DNA of 58,696 bases from Akkermansia sp. (GCA_017555025.1 JAFZHC010000036.1:1-58696), one strand, 5' to 3'. Counted from the stretch's first letter, positions 18,172-27,021 are shown. Made by a program: numbers and translations. The notes: generated from the letters alone by a model not told the origin.

Positions 18172-18759
18172 ATGGCAAGTGATAATCTTCAGGAAATCGA
18201 ACAGAATTACATGTGCGACCCGGATGCGGACGGTGGCTTCCTCTACACCACTGCCGAGGCTGCTATCAACTGGGTGCAGCAACACTCCCTCTGGCCCATG
18301 CCGATGGGTACCTCGTGCTGCGCTATTGAATACATGGCAACCGCCTGCTCCCGCTACGATATTTCACGCTTCGGTTCTGAAGTAAACCGTTACACCCCTC
18401 ACCAGGCAGACTTCATGTTCATCTGTGGTACCATTACCTACAAGATGGCTATGCTGGTACGCCGCATCTGGGACCAGATGCCTGAACCCAAGTGGTGCAT
18501 TGCCTGTGGTGCCTGCGCCTGCTCCGGCGGCATGTTCCGCTCCTACTCCGTGCTGCAGGGTGTGGACAAGATTGTACCGGTAGACGTATACATCTCCGGC
18601 TGTCCTCCCCGTCCTGAGGCTCTGTTGCAGGGTCTGATGACGCTGAAGGAGAAGATTATGGACACAGAGCACCCGCTCAAGGGCTTCTTCAAGACCCACG
18701 AGCCGCGCGTTGCCCAGAATGCCGACACCATCACCACCAAGATGTCCATCACCGACTGA
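18172..18759 (+). CDS. nuoB: NADH-quinone oxidoreductase subunit B
   Basis: A 195-residue peripheral-arm subunit of complex I that carries cluster N2, the last iron-sulfur centre before quinone. The ligand cysteines are visible: the adjacent pair in GTSCCAIEYMA, the one in WCIACGACACSGGMF, and the one in SGCPPRPEALLQG. The start is uncertain: ATG 18172 (MASDNLQE) is used here, and ATG 18145 (nine residues longer, with a weak AGGG upstream) is possible. nuoC follows after 33 bp, but nuoA is not upstream and nuoD does not follow, so the complex I genes are split in this genome. Confidence 0.93.
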   Translation: MASDNLQEIEQNYMCDPDADGGFLYTTAEAAINWVQQHSLWPMPMGTSCCAIEYMATACSRYDISRFGSEVNRYTPHQADFMFICGTITYKMAMLVRRIWDQMPEPKWCIACGACACSGGMFRSYSVLQGVDKIVPVDVYISGCPPRPEALLQGLMTLKEKIMDTEHPLKGFFKTHEPRVAQNADTITTKMSITD

Positions 18760-18792
18760 TTTTCAAGCGAGCCCCCAACCACAACACGTACC

Positions 18793-19368
18793 ATGGCAGA
18801 TCTCACCACACTTCAGACCCAGGCCGCTGACCGCCTGTGCGCTCGTTATCCCAAGGTAGGCCGCAAAGAGTTCCGCGGCGACATCACCCTTACCATCGCT
18901 CCTGCCGACCTTGTAGAGGTTATGACCTACGCCAAGGATGGCTGCGGTTTTGATATGCTCACCTGCATTTCTTCCGTTGACAATCTGGGAGAAGAGCCCC
19001 GCTTCGAGGTTAACTACACCATCACTCAGGCCGAGACCGGCGCCAACCTGCTGGTACGCTGTCCTGTAAGTGAAGCCGACTGCGCCGTACCCACCATGGT
19101 ACCGCTGTGGCGCTCTGCCAACTGGCTGGAGCGCGAGCAGTACGACCTCATGGGCATTGAGTTCGTGGGGCACCCCGACCTGCGCCGCATCATGATGTGG
19201 GATGGTTACCCCTACCACCCGCTGCGCAAGGACTTCCCCGTGGCCGGCAAGCCCACCGAGCTGCCCGGCGTAGCCTTTACGGAAAAAGCTCCCACCGAAG
19301 GCGGCCCCTTCACCACTCTGCCCGGCGTTAAGACCGCCGGCGAGCGCGAGCCCCGCGCCCGTGGTTAA
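18793..19368 (+). CDS. nuoC: NADH-quinone oxidoreductase subunit C
   Basis: A 191-residue complex I 30-kDa-type subunit. The family signature is clear in the C-terminal half: an EREQYDLMGIEFVGHPDLRR block followed by GYPYHPLRKDFP. It forms part of the hydrophilic arm that connects to NuoB and NuoD. The last 20 or so residues are a charged tail rich in Glu, Arg and Pro that is not conserved. It is not fused to NuoD. Upstream spacing of 33 bp from nuoB shows co-transcription. The following lipoprotein gene starts 31 bp after the stop or, with a different start, overlaps nuoC. Confidence 0.93.
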   Translation: MADLTTLQTQAADRLCARYPKVGRKEFRGDITLTIAPADLVEVMTYAKDGCGFDMLTCISSVDNLGEEPRFEVNYTITQAETGANLLVRCPVSEADCAVPTMVPLWRSANWLEREQYDLMGIEFVGHPDLRRIMMWDGYPYHPLRKDFPVAGKPTELPGVAFTEKAPTEGGPFTTLPGVKTAGEREPRARG

Positions 19369-19399
19369 AAAGAGGAGCAGCCAGCCAGCGCTCACTACG

Positions 19400-20050
19400 G
19401 TGAAACGCACCATCCTCAGCTCTTTATACAAGGCGGCGGCCGTTCTGACGGCAGCCGCCGCTTTGACTTGCTGCCAACAGATGGGGCCTAACGTGGTGAA
19501 CGATATTGACTTAGCTCGCGCCCGTATTGCCCCCAATCTGCTGCAACTGGGCGCCCGCAACTGGGTAGTGGTAGCCGATCCAGCCGCCCCCCTGCCCGCC
19601 GGCACCGGTATTGTCAGCATCAATGTACCGGCAAATACTGTAGAAACCTTCCGGGAAGTGCTCGACCTGCTCGAAATCGAGGGAGCGCTGGTACCGAGAA
19701 TCTGGGTAAGCCATGAGCTGAATGTTGTACCGGAAGAACGTGCACCGGGGATTGAAGAACATCGCCGCGAGCTTGCCAAGCTCTTGCTCGGTCGCTTTTA
19801 CTACGAAGTCAACAGCCGCGTGATTGACATGCAACTGGCTCAGGCCGCAAAAGATTTCCGAATTCTCTACATTCGTACCAATACGCGCCTGCCCTACAGC
19901 AGCATTGCCATCGAGCTGGACTCCGGCTACTGGGGGCCTGATGCCGAGGCCGAGGTACAGCGCCGCCTGCAACAGCTCATGCCCCCTCCTGCGGTAGAAC
20001 CCGGTGCACCTGCCGTCACGGCTGACATACTGCCCGCCACTACCGCCTGA
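19400..20050 (+). CDS. Putative lipoprotein with possible RbsD/FucU-like domain
   Basis: A 216-residue protein if the GTG at 19400 is used; a GTG at 19361 would overlap nuoC by 8 bp. The N-terminus is a lipoprotein-type signal (AAAVLTAAAALTCCQQ). The mature part has a stretch LLQLGARNWVVVADPAAPLP that recalls the GHGDxxVIADAxxP region of RbsD/FucU sugar mutarotases, followed by a segment around FREVLDLLEIEG. This resemblance is weak and was judged by eye only. The protein ends in a Pro/Ala-rich tail. It probably belongs to the nuoBC transcript, though a link to respiration is not evident. Confidence 0.6.
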   Translation: MKRTILSSLYKAAAVLTAAAALTCCQQMGPNVVNDIDLARARIAPNLLQLGARNWVVVADPAAPLPAGTGIVSINVPANTVETFREVLDLLEIEGALVPRIWVSHELNVVPEERAPGIEEHRRELAKLLLGRFYYEVNSRVIDMQLAQAAKDFRILYIRTNTRLPYSSIAIELDSGYWGPDAEAEVQRRLQQLMPPPAVEPGAPAVTADILPATTA

Positions 20051-20080
20051 GTGCGCACACACAATAACACGTTTTCCGCC

Positions 20081-20383
20081 ATGTCTGCCTTACCTCCTGA
20101 TTTAGACCCCGTCATCCGTGCCCAAGCTTGGGTGGGCGATGCTATTCTGGCTCTTTATGTACGAGAGTGGATTCTCTCCTTCCGCGGGCAGATTGACGGC
20201 AAGTTGTTCATCGAGTTTACCAGCAATGACTTCCTGCGCCTTACCGGCAATGCTACCGGCGTAGAGGCTCAGATTGGCCGCATTTTCAAATCAGAGGGGC
20301 TGGAGGCCGCTTATGCATGGATTGAGCACCACCTGCGCCCCAAGATGGAGCAGCGCCTCCACAGCTTGCGCAAAAAGCATTAA
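20081..20383 (+). CDS. Mini-ribonuclease III-like protein
   Basis: A 100-residue protein. The segment AWVGDAILALYVREWIL resembles the catalytic-helix block of RNase III-type domains (LxxxGDAxxxLxVR), as in the small Mini-III enzymes that mature 23S rRNA. A later segment, GNATGVEAQIGRIFKSEGL, fits the second catalytic helix region. There is no double-stranded-RNA-binding domain, as in Mini-III. The ATG at 20081 is preferred; an in-frame GTG 30 bp upstream adds a non-conserved stretch. It is 30 bp after the preceding lipoprotein gene. Activity is inferred, and the full acidic cluster cannot be confirmed by eye. Confidence 0.6.
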   Translation: MSALPPDLDPVIRAQAWVGDAILALYVREWILSFRGQIDGKLFIEFTSNDFLRLTGNATGVEAQIGRIFKSEGLEAAYAWIEHHLRPKMEQRLHSLRKKH

Positions 20384-20404
20384 GCCCCCCTCACCCATAT
20401 CTGA

Positions 20405-20434
20405 AGAAGCCGCAGACCTTCCGGCCTGCGGCTC
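20405..20434. terminator. Hairpin between convergent genes
   Basis: GCCGCAG...CTGCGGC palindrome with a short loop in the 76 bp between the RNase III-like gene and pepP, which converge. The flanking T-run is weak. Confidence 0.45.
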
Positions 20435-20459
20435 TTAAATTATCAGCTCAGAGCTCTCG

Positions 20460-21755
20460 TCAGCCCTTCATCATCGCTTCAATGTCGGCAACATCCAGCG
20501 GAGCGTTGGGGATGAGGTCTTCGGTAGAGTCCTCATGGATAACTACATCCGTCTCGATACGAATACCAATCTTCTCAGCCGGAATGTAAATACCGGGCTC
20601 AATCGTCCATACCTGATTCACGGCAAAGACCGGATCAGCCGGGCCGACATCATGCACGTCGATGCCAATGGGGTGGGATGTGCCGTGCATGAAGTATTTA
20701 CGCACGCAGAGGGGATTCTCAGGGGCGGCATCCACCTCCTCCTGAGTCAGAAGCCCCAGCTTAACCAGTTCGGCTGCCATGCGCACACGCACTAGGCGCT
20801 CATACTCGCTCTTCTTCAGGCCGGGGCGCATAATCTCGCGGGCATAGCGGTGCACAGCCAGGCAGCCCTCGTATACAGCCTTCTGGCGGGGAGAGTATGT
20901 ACCATTAGCAGGCACCGTGCGGGTCATATCGCCGGCATAGCCACCGTACTCAGCACCGATATCGAAAAGGATGAGGTCACCCTCCTCACAGCGCTTATGA
21001 TTGGAGATATAGTGCAGTACACAGGTATCCTTACCGGAGGCAATGATGGGCGTAAAGGAGAACTTACGGGCACGGCGGCAGATATAGGCTGAGCTGAGCA
21101 TACCCTCCATCTCCCACTCACCCATGCCGGGCTTAATGTGGCGCAACACTTCTACGAAGCCCTCGCCGGTTATACGGCAGGCTTCGCGCAGCTGCACCAG
21201 CTCCTCCTCAGTCTTCACCAGGCGCATATCGGCCAGAATGTCGTACAGGCTCTTCACCACGACATCGGGGTATGCCGCCTGCAGCGCGACCTGCATGCGG
21301 GCGTTGCGGGTCTGCACGTAAGTATTGCGGCGGGGGTGATTATCCTGCTCCAGCCACAACTCTTTGGCAGTAGGCACCCACTCAGCCAGCAGCGCATGGT
21401 AAGCCGTTGTCCAGCGTACATCCTCAACACCGCTCATCTGCGTAGCGGTCTCCTGAGTAAGGCGTGCCCCCTCCCAGATAACGATGTGCTCATTGGTCTC
21501 GCGCAGCAACAGCGTATCCTCATGAGCGCCGTTCTCCTTCACACGCATGAGCAGCACGGTTTCCTCCTGATCAATGCCGGTCAGGTAAAAGAGGTTGGCA
21601 TTCTGATGGTGCAGCAGCGTGCCATCAGCATTGGTGGGATAAATGTCGTTGGCGTGTACAATCACCAGACTACCGGCCGGCAGCTGCGCGGCAAGCTTAT
21701 CACGACGGCCAACGTAAAAAGCAGCGGGAATAGGTTCGTATCTGAGCGTATGCAT
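20460..21755 (-). CDS. pepP: Xaa-Pro aminopeptidase (M24B)
   Basis: A 431-residue cytoplasmic aminopeptidase P. The N-terminal domain (about residues 1-160) is of the creatinase/AMP_N type. The C-terminal pita-bread domain carries the two-metal site: Asp in LILFDIGAEYGGYAGDMTRT, His in the HGTSHPIGIDVHD block, and Glu in WTIEPGIYIP and RIETDVVI. It removes N-terminal residues before proline. It has a good promoter (21780-21808) and, unusually for this window, a clear Shine-Dalgarno AGGAGA 8 nt before the ATG. Confidence 0.93.
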   Translation of the reverse strand: MHTLRYEPIPAAFYVGRRDKLAAQLPAGSLVIVHANDIYPTNADGTLLHHQNANLFYLTGIDQEETVLLMRVKENGAHEDTLLLRETNEHIVIWEGARLTQETATQMSGVEDVRWTTAYHALLAEWVPTAKELWLEQDNHPRRNTYVQTRNARMQVALQAAYPDVVVKSLYDILADMRLVKTEEELVQLREACRITGEGFVEVLRHIKPGMGEWEMEGMLSSAYICRRARKFSFTPIIASGKDTCVLHYISNHKRCEEGDLILFDIGAEYGGYAGDMTRTVPANGTYSPRQKAVYEGCLAVHRYAREIMRPGLKKSEYERLVRVRMAAELVKLGLLTQEEVDAAPENPLCVRKYFMHGTSHPIGIDVHDVGPADPVFAVNQVWTIEPGIYIPAEKIGIRIETDVVIHEDSTEDLIPNAPLDVADIEAMMKG

Positions 21756-21779
21756 CGTTTGAATCTCCTGTATGCGGTC

Positions 21780-21808
21780 ATTATACGCCTGTGACTGCCG
21801 TTTGGCAA
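21780..21808 (-). promoter_or_regulatory. Promoter and Shine-Dalgarno for pepP
   Basis: On the minus strand TTGCCA (21803-21808), 17 bp, TATAAT (21780-21785). A leader of about 18 nt contains AGGAGA at 21764-21769. Confidence 0.75.
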
Positions 21809-21856
21809 TGATGAATACAGACAGCCATGGTCATTTACACCGCAGGTTTTCCTCTA

Positions 21857-23497
21857 TCAGGGGAGCGCCGGGGTACCGTCCTCACGGCGATAGTTAATTT
21901 TCTGCTGCTCAAACCAGGGATATTGTGCCCTGATACGCTGAAGAAACTCATCTGCCCTGCGCAGCTCTGCCGGTCGCCAGGCCACCTCAGCCAAAGCGCA
22001 GATTCGAGGTACGGTCTGATACTCCAACTTGCGGCCATCCGCAATGCTTTCACTCCAGCAATTTGCCTGCAAACCTATCAAGTGTTTTTTTTGCTCCGGC
22101 GTAAGCCCGGCCGGCACAGGATTGTAGGAATAGACATGGCGCCAGTCCTGCTCAGCCGTCAAACTGCCATGAGGGCGATAGGCGGGGTCCGCCGGGAGCT
22201 TACCCTGACTGAAATTGAAATAGAAGTGTGAGTCGGGGCTCTGAATGACATCATGACCGGAGCGAAGAGCTCGCAACAGCGATGATGGGCGCACCCAGGA
22301 GCGCCAGTACATGACCACGGCGTCACCGGGAACGGCACCATCGTCAATAATTTCATCCCACCCGACGATGCGGCGACCATGCCCGGCCAGCAGTTCAGCC
22401 ATGCGGTGTGTAAACCAATGCTGAACCTGACCGGCATGACGCATGCCATTCTCCTGCATAAAGCTGCGCACAAAGGGGCTCTTTTGCCACTGGTCGCGGG
22501 GCGCCTCATCACCGCCGATATGCACAAACTTAGCGCGGGGGAACAAAGCACACACTTCGGCAAAAACATCGTTGAGGAACCTCATCGTCACCTCCTTGGG
22601 GGCGTAGGTATAAGGCAGCACGCCCCAGGTTGTGGCCACCTGCGGCGCATAGCCGGGCACGTCGTGATTACCCAGCTCAGGATAGGCTGCAATCGCGGCA
22701 GAGGAATGCCCGGGCACCTCAATCTCTGGTATCACGGTGATTCCCAAGCTATGAGCATATGATACCACATCGCGCACTTCATCCTGTGTAAAGTAAAAAG
22801 GTTGGGTCGGGGTGCCATCTCCCACTTCATGATTGGCCAGGGTGGGAGTCTCGGCACGGTGAGAGCCCACTTCGGTCAGGCGGGGGTATTTTTTTATCTC
22901 GATGCGCCAGCCCTGGTCATCAGCCAAGTGCCAATGCAGGTGGTTAAGCTTGTAACGAGCCATGATGCGCAGCATCTTTTTGGTCTCCTCCACAGTCTGC
23001 GGGTGACGGCAGGGGTCGAGCATCAAACCGCGGTAAGGCAGCAGAGGGGCATCGGTCACCACCATGGACGGCAGCGCAGACTTACCATCAGAATCCGCAC
23101 CCACACTCTGTGCCAAGGTCTGAGCGGCAAGGTGAAGCGCCTGAGGTGCAGCTACTTTAAGCGTAATACATTGCGGTGTTACCTGTATGGAGTACCACTC
23201 TTTGTTTTCATGCTCCACCTGCTCCACGGTGAGCTCGCTCACATTTTCCTCGGGTTGTACCGCCAGCCCGGCGGCCATCAGCGCACGAATGGCAGCGCGA
23301 CCTATCTCACTACGGCTGATAGTATAGTGCACCTTAATACCCTGCTCCATAGCAAAGCCGGGCTGCCCAATTGCCACCTGCATGTTCAGAGGTTGCGGGA
23401 TTACGCCGGGGCTTTGCAATACCGGCGCAGAAGGAGCTGCTGATAAAGCGGCAGACAAAGCAAGGCTGGCTATTGAAGCAGAAAATAACATTCTCAT
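21857..23497 (-). CDS. Exported beta-N-acetylhexosaminidase, GH20
   Basis: A 546-residue enzyme with a signal peptide (residues 1-20, ending SAALSAA). An N-terminal GH20b-type domain is followed by the TIM barrel. The barrel carries LPYRGLMLDPCRHPQ, NHLHWHLADDQGWRIEIK, PEIEVPGHS, and the catalytic Asp-Glu pair in VHIGGDEAP. It removes terminal GlcNAc or GalNAc from glycans by substrate-assisted catalysis and fits mucin or chitin-oligosaccharide use. The promoter 23506-23534 ends 8 bp before the start. It is divergent from ahcY with the two -35 boxes almost touching. Confidence 0.94.
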   Translation of the reverse strand: MRMLFSASIASLALSAALSAAPSAPVLQSPGVIPQPLNMQVAIGQPGFAMEQGIKVHYTISRSEIGRAAIRALMAAGLAVQPEENVSELTVEQVEHENKEWYSIQVTPQCITLKVAAPQALHLAAQTLAQSVGADSDGKSALPSMVVTDAPLLPYRGLMLDPCRHPQTVEETKKMLRIMARYKLNHLHWHLADDQGWRIEIKKYPRLTEVGSHRAETPTLANHEVGDGTPTQPFYFTQDEVRDVVSYAHSLGITVIPEIEVPGHSSAAIAAYPELGNHDVPGYAPQVATTWGVLPYTYAPKEVTMRFLNDVFAEVCALFPRAKFVHIGGDEAPRDQWQKSPFVRSFMQENGMRHAGQVQHWFTHRMAELLAGHGRRIVGWDEIIDDGAVPGDAVVMYWRSWVRPSSLLRALRSGHDVIQSPDSHFYFNFSQGKLPADPAYRPHGSLTAEQDWRHVYSYNPVPAGLTPEQKKHLIGLQANCWSESIADGRKLEYQTVPRICALAEVAWRPAELRRADEFLQRIRAQYPWFEQQKINYRREDGTPALP

Positions 23498-23505
23498 ACC
23501 AATGA

Positions 23506-23534
23506 ACAGTACACGAGTTAGGTACGCAAGTCAA
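23506..23534 (-). promoter_or_regulatory. Promoter abutting the GH20 start
   Basis: On the minus strand TTGACT (23529-23534), 17 bp, TACTGT (23506-23511). The ATG follows 8 bp after the -10 box, so a near-leaderless message is predicted. Confidence 0.65.
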
Positions 23535-23541
23535 CTTAGAA

Positions 23542-23570
23542 TTGACGAATGACGCGAGAAAGGGTACAAT
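23542..23570 (+). promoter_or_regulatory. Promoter abutting the ahcY start
   Basis: TTGACG (23542-23547), 17 bp, TACAAT (23565-23570), then 10 bp to the ATG at 23581. The predicted leader is about 4 nt. The -35 box lies 7 bp from the divergent GH20 -35 box. Confidence 0.75.
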
Positions 23571-23580
23571 GCTCTTCAGC

Positions 23581-24993
23581 ATGAACACAACAGCAGACTA
23601 TAAGGTGGCAGATATCTCCCTGCAGGAGTGGGGACGCAAGGAAATTCAGGTATCAGAGTACGAGATGCCCGGCCTCATGGCTTGCCGGGAGAAGTACGGC
23701 CCCCAACAACCGCTCGCAGGTGTACGCATTACCGGCTCGCTGCACATGACTATTCAGACGGCAATCCTCATCGAAACCCTCGTTGCTCTTGGTGCAGAGG
23801 TACGCTGGGCTTCCTGTAACATTTTCTCCACACAAGACCACGCCGCAGCAGCCATTGCCGCAGCCGGGGTGCCTGTGTTTGCCTGGAAGGGCGAGACCCT
23901 CGAGGAATACTGGGACTGCACTTGGCAGGCCCTGAGCCACAAAGATGGCCTTGGCCCGCAACTGCTGGTGGATGACGGCGGTGATGCTACGCTGCTGCTG
24001 CACAAGGGGTACGAAATGGAAAACGGCGATGAGTGGGTAAACACTCCCTCCTCCAGCGAAGAAGAAGGCGTTATCAAGGCGCTGCTCAAGCGCATCGGCG
24101 CCGAGCAACCCGGCATCTTCCACCGCTGGATGCCCGAGATTAAGGGTGTGTCGGAAGAGACGACCACGGGTGTACACCGTCTCTACCAGATGGAGCGCGA
24201 CGGTCGCCTGCTCTTCCCGGCCATCAATGTGAACGACTCTGTAACCAAGAGCAAGTTTGATAATCTTTACGGTTGCCGCGAAAGCCTTACCGATGGCATT
24301 AAGCGTGCGACTGACGTGATGATTGCCGGCAAGGTAGCCGTTATCTGCGGTTACGGCGATGTAGGCAAGGGCTGTGCTCAGGCGTTGCGTGGTCTGGGAG
24401 CGCAGGTCATCGTTACCGAAATCGACCCCATCTGCGCCCTGCAGGCCGCGATGGAGGGCTACCGCGTGCTCACGGTGGAGGATACTCTCGGCACGGCCGA
24501 CATCTATGTAACCACCACCGGCAACTGCGATATCATCACGCTCGAACACATGGAGAAGATGAAAGACCAGGCTATCGTCTGCAACATCGGCCACTTCGAC
24601 AATGAGATTCAGGTTGCCCGTCTGCAGAGCCGTGAGGGCATCATCTGCACCAACATTAAGCCTCAGGTGGACAAATACACCTTCCCGGATGGCCACAGCC
24701 TTTACCTGCTGGCAGAAGGTCGCCTAGTGAACCTGGGCTGCGCTACCGGCCACGCCTCCTTCGTAATGAGCAACAGCTTCACCAACCAGGTGCTGGCTCA
24801 GATTGCACTGTGGCAGGACCGCGGCACTCGCGCCAACACCGTACAGGTGCTGCCCAAGGTGCTCGATGAGGAGGTTGCCCGCCTGCACCTTGCCAAGCTG
24901 GGAGTGCACCTCACCACCCTCACTCAAAAACAGGCCGACTACATCGGCGTGAAGGTTGAGGGCCCCTACAAGGCTGAAGCCTACAGATATTAA
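23581..24993 (+). CDS. ahcY: Adenosylhomocysteinase
   Basis: A 470-residue cytoplasmic enzyme that splits S-adenosylhomocysteine into adenosine and homocysteine and so keeps methyltransferases active. Visible motifs are the substrate block [14 protein letters not shown], the [13 protein letters not shown] catalytic region with the NAD-linked Lys, the NAD-binding [18 protein letters not shown], and the conserved C-terminus [19 protein letters not shown]. The ATG at 23581 is used because the in-frame TTG further up is the promoter's own -35 box. An L,D-transpeptidase gene follows after 7 bp. Confidence 0.96.
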   Translation: MNTTADYKVADISLQEWGRKEIQVSEYEMPGLMACREKYGPQQPLAGVRITGSLHMTIQTAILIETLVALGAEVRWASCNIFSTQDHAAAAIAAAGVPVFAWKGETLEEYWDCTWQALSHKDGLGPQLLVDDGGDATLLLHKGYEMENGDEWVNTPSSSEEEGVIKALLKRIGAEQPGIFHRWMPEIKGVSEETTTGVHRLYQMERDGRLLFPAINVNDSVTKSKFDNLYGCRESLTDGIKRATDVMIAGKVAVICGYGDVGKGCAQALRGLGAQVIVTEIDPICALQAAMEGYRVLTVEDTLGTADIYVTTTGNCDIITLEHMEKMKDQAIVCNIGHFDNEIQVARLQSREGIICTNIKPQVDKYTFPDGHSLYLLAEGRLVNLGCATGHASFVMSNSFTNQVLAQIALWQDRGTRANTVQVLPKVLDEEVARLHLAKLGVHLTTLTQKQADYIGVKVEGPYKAEAYRY

Positions 24994-25000
24994 TCCCGGT

Positions 25001-25429
25001 ATGATTACCGTATCCGTCAGCGAGCAAAAATTGCGGCTCGGCCAGCTGTGCTTCGAGTGCTCCACCGGCAAGGCCGGTGTGGGCACGGAGCCGGGCTCCG
25101 GCCGCACGCCGCCGGGGCGCTTTGAAATATGCTCCAAGCATGGCGAAAACGCACCCCTCCTGACGGTGTTCCGCGGGCGCATCCCGGTCGGCCTCTACCC
25201 CGAAGCAGCACGCGGTGAGGATGCCATTCTGACCCGTATTCTGGCTCTCCACGGGCTGGAGCCGCACAACGCCAACACCCGCTCCCGCTACATCTACATC
25301 CACGGTACCAACGAGACGGCGCTCCTCGGCACCCCGGCCTCCCACGGCTGCATCCGCCTCTCCCCGCAGGATATGCTCACCCTGTTTGAGCTCGTGAAAA
25401 TCGGCACTCCCGTTAGCATCGTGCCCTAA
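25001..25429 (+). CDS. L,D-transpeptidase catalytic domain protein (YkuD family), no signal peptide
   Basis: A 142-residue protein that is little more than a YkuD domain. The active-site block has HGTNE followed by SHGCIRLSP, giving the catalytic His and Cys. In exported relatives this domain makes 3-3 cross-links in peptidoglycan or attaches proteins to it. Here the ATG at 25001 opens directly into the first beta-strand (MITVSVSEQKLRLG), and no signal peptide or membrane helix is seen. Upstream frame extension would overlap ahcY. The gap to ahcY is 7 bp, so the gene is translationally linked to it. Its place of action is therefore unclear. Confidence 0.85.
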   Translation: MITVSVSEQKLRLGQLCFECSTGKAGVGTEPGSGRTPPGRFEICSKHGENAPLLTVFRGRIPVGLYPEAARGEDAILTRILALHGLEPHNANTRSRYIYIHGTNETALLGTPASHGCIRLSPQDMLTLFELVKIGTPVSIVP

Positions 25430-25477
25430 AAGCGGTCCCCTACCGCCAATCTCCCGCCTTCTTTGCTCTCGCCATCT

Positions 25478-25532
25478 AGCAATTTTTGCAAACTTTGTGC
25501 AGTTTTTCTTGCTTTTCCCTGCAAAATTTGCT
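25478..25532. repeat. 55 bp direct repeat flanking the AbiE cassette, left copy
   Basis: This copy differs from the right copy (27020-27074) at only 3 of 55 positions. The right copy has 12 bp perfect terminal inverted repeats (AGCAAATTTTGC and GCAAAATTTGCT); this copy has one mismatch in them. It overlaps the -35 box and spacer of the abiE promoter, so it could be the AbiEi operator. Confidence 0.85.
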
Positions 25533-25537
25533 ATTTT
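25509..25537 (+). promoter_or_regulatory. Promoter of the abiE pair, overlapping the repeat
   Basis: TTGCTT (25509-25514), 17 bp, TATTTT (25532-25537). The spacer contains the right inverted-repeat arm, so binding of a repressor there would block transcription. A strong GGAGG at 25551-25555 precedes the ATG at 25560. Confidence 0.6.
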
Positions 25538-25559
25538 CTTCCTAAAGAGAGGAGGAGAA

Positions 25560-26201
25560 ATGTCATTGGCTCTAGCAGAAAGATTCGGGAGTGTACCCAT
25601 CAACAGCGGCATCCTTCAAAACACCCTGAAGGATTACCGCTCTCCCCGTGCTCGGATTCAATTATTGGAACGTAGGGGTGAACTGATATCTCTGCGGCGC
25701 GACCTCTATGTGTGCAACACAGCGCAAGGTTACAGCCACGGCCTTATTGCCAATCATTTGCTGGGGCCATCATACGTATCCTACGAAACCGTGCTCGCCG
25801 AAGCCGGAATTATACCCGAGCGAGTATACAGCATTCGTTCATCCTGTCTGGCACGCAGCAGGAGTTTTGACAACGCAACAGGTCACTATGAATACACTCA
25901 GGTACCTGCTGCGTATTTCGCAGTGGGCATACGAAGCGTCCAAACGGAACAAGGATATTACTACCTTAGTGCCACACCGGAAAAAGCCCTGTGTGATCTC
26001 ATACTGGCTACGCCGGGATTGAGACTGCAAACACCGAAAGCAGCCCGGGAATATGCCGAAATCTATTTACGAGCAGACATGGAAGCCATCGCTGGTATGA
26101 ATGCAGACCTGATAGCCGCATGCGCAGAAGCTGCACATAAAAAGAATAACGACCTCAAAAATCTCGAAAAATTTATACGCCATGAACAGCAGCGTTTTTG
26201 A
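25560..26201 (+). CDS. abiEi: AbiEi family antitoxin (type IV toxin-antitoxin)
   Basis: A 213-residue protein with an N-terminal winged-helix region (about residues 1-70, including the basic SLRRDLYVC hairpin). The AbiEi C-terminal domain follows, recognised by GPSYVSYETVLAEAGIIPE and SATPEKALCDLIL. AbiEi proteins repress their own operon by binding inverted repeats near the promoter and neutralise AbiEii without forming a stable complex. The ATG at 25560 is chosen for its GGAGG site. The 3' end overlaps abiEii by 20 bp. The 55 bp repeat over the promoter is the likely operator. Confidence 0.88.
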   Translation: MSLALAERFGSVPINSGILQNTLKDYRSPRARIQLLERRGELISLRRDLYVCNTAQGYSHGLIANHLLGPSYVSYETVLAEAGIIPERVYSIRSSCLARSRSFDNATGHYEYTQVPAAYFAVGIRSVQTEQGYYYLSATPEKALCDLILATPGLRLQTPKAAREYAEIYLRADMEAIAGMNADLIAACAEAAHKKNNDLKNLEKFIRHEQQRF

Positions 26202-27021
26202 ATCCATGATGGCACGATACAAGTGCCAAAATAAGGAGGAGCAACTCCATGCCATACGCGAGGTTATGCAGCAGATAACGCTTGCAGCCCTGGCCCGCGG
26301 GGGCTTCTTCAACAAAGCAGCGTTCTACGGCGGCACTTGTCTGCGTATTTTTCATGGTTTGCAACGCTTCTCCGAAGACATGGATTTCTCACTTCTCGCA
26401 CCAGAGCCGGATTTTACGCTGGAACCCTGGTTTGAACACATACACAATGAGTTTGCGCAACTCCATCAGCATGTAGACATCAGTATAAAAACAAAATCTC
26501 ACCGAAGCGCCATCCATTCTGCCTTCCTCAAAAGCAATACTGCGCAGTACAATATCAAGCTTGAACGAGGTAGGCTCATTAATATTAAGCTCGAAGTCGA
26601 CACCTCACCACCCCTGAAGTTTGAGACTGAAGAAAAACTCCTCATGCTTCCCTGTTCATTCTATACGCGGGCCTTTACCCTACCCTGCCTTTTCGCCGGC
26701 AAGATGCATGCCCTCATCTTCAGAAACTGGAAAAATCGGGTTAAAGGTCGAGATTGGTACGACTTCGAATGGTATATCAGGAACAATATCCCTCTGAACT
26801 TTAATCATTTCTGCGAACGTTCATACCAATTCGGCTCTGCCTCTCGAGGCTCTATTACGCCGGTCTTGTTCAAAGAGCTCCTGAAAGCCAAAATAGAATC
26901 GACATCCATCGCAGACGTTAAAGCCGATGTTGCCCCATTCATTAAAAATCAAGCATCCCTCCAAATCTGGTCGACAAACTATTTTCTACAGTTAGTTGAT
27001 ATGATGACCATTCAGGATTAG
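26182..27021 (+). CDS. abiEii: AbiEii family nucleotidyltransferase toxin
   Basis: A 279-residue protein. The nucleotidyltransferase signature is AFYGGTCLRIFHGLQRFSED followed by MDFSL: the GG motif and the two metal-binding Asp residues of a polymerase-beta-type fold. Further family features are the LPCLFAGKMHALIFRNWKNR block and KGRDWYDFEW. AbiEii-type toxins arrest growth, in characterised members by adding nucleotides to tRNA, and serve in phage abortive infection. Start and abiEi overlap by 20 bp. The TAG stop (27019-27021) is partly formed by the first bases of the right 55 bp repeat, so the gene ends exactly at the cassette border. Confidence 0.88.
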   Translation: MNSSVFESMMARYKCQNKEEQLHAIREVMQQITLAALARGGFFNKAAFYGGTCLRIFHGLQRFSEDMDFSLLAPEPDFTLEPWFEHIHNEFAQLHQHVDISIKTKSHRSAIHSAFLKSNTAQYNIKLERGRLINIKLEVDTSPPLKFETEEKLLMLPCSFYTRAFTLPCLFAGKMHALIFRNWKNRVKGRDWYDFEWYIRNNIPLNFNHFCERSYQFGSASRGSITPVLFKELLKAKIESTSIADVKADVAPFIKNQASLQIWSTNYFLQLVDMMTIQD

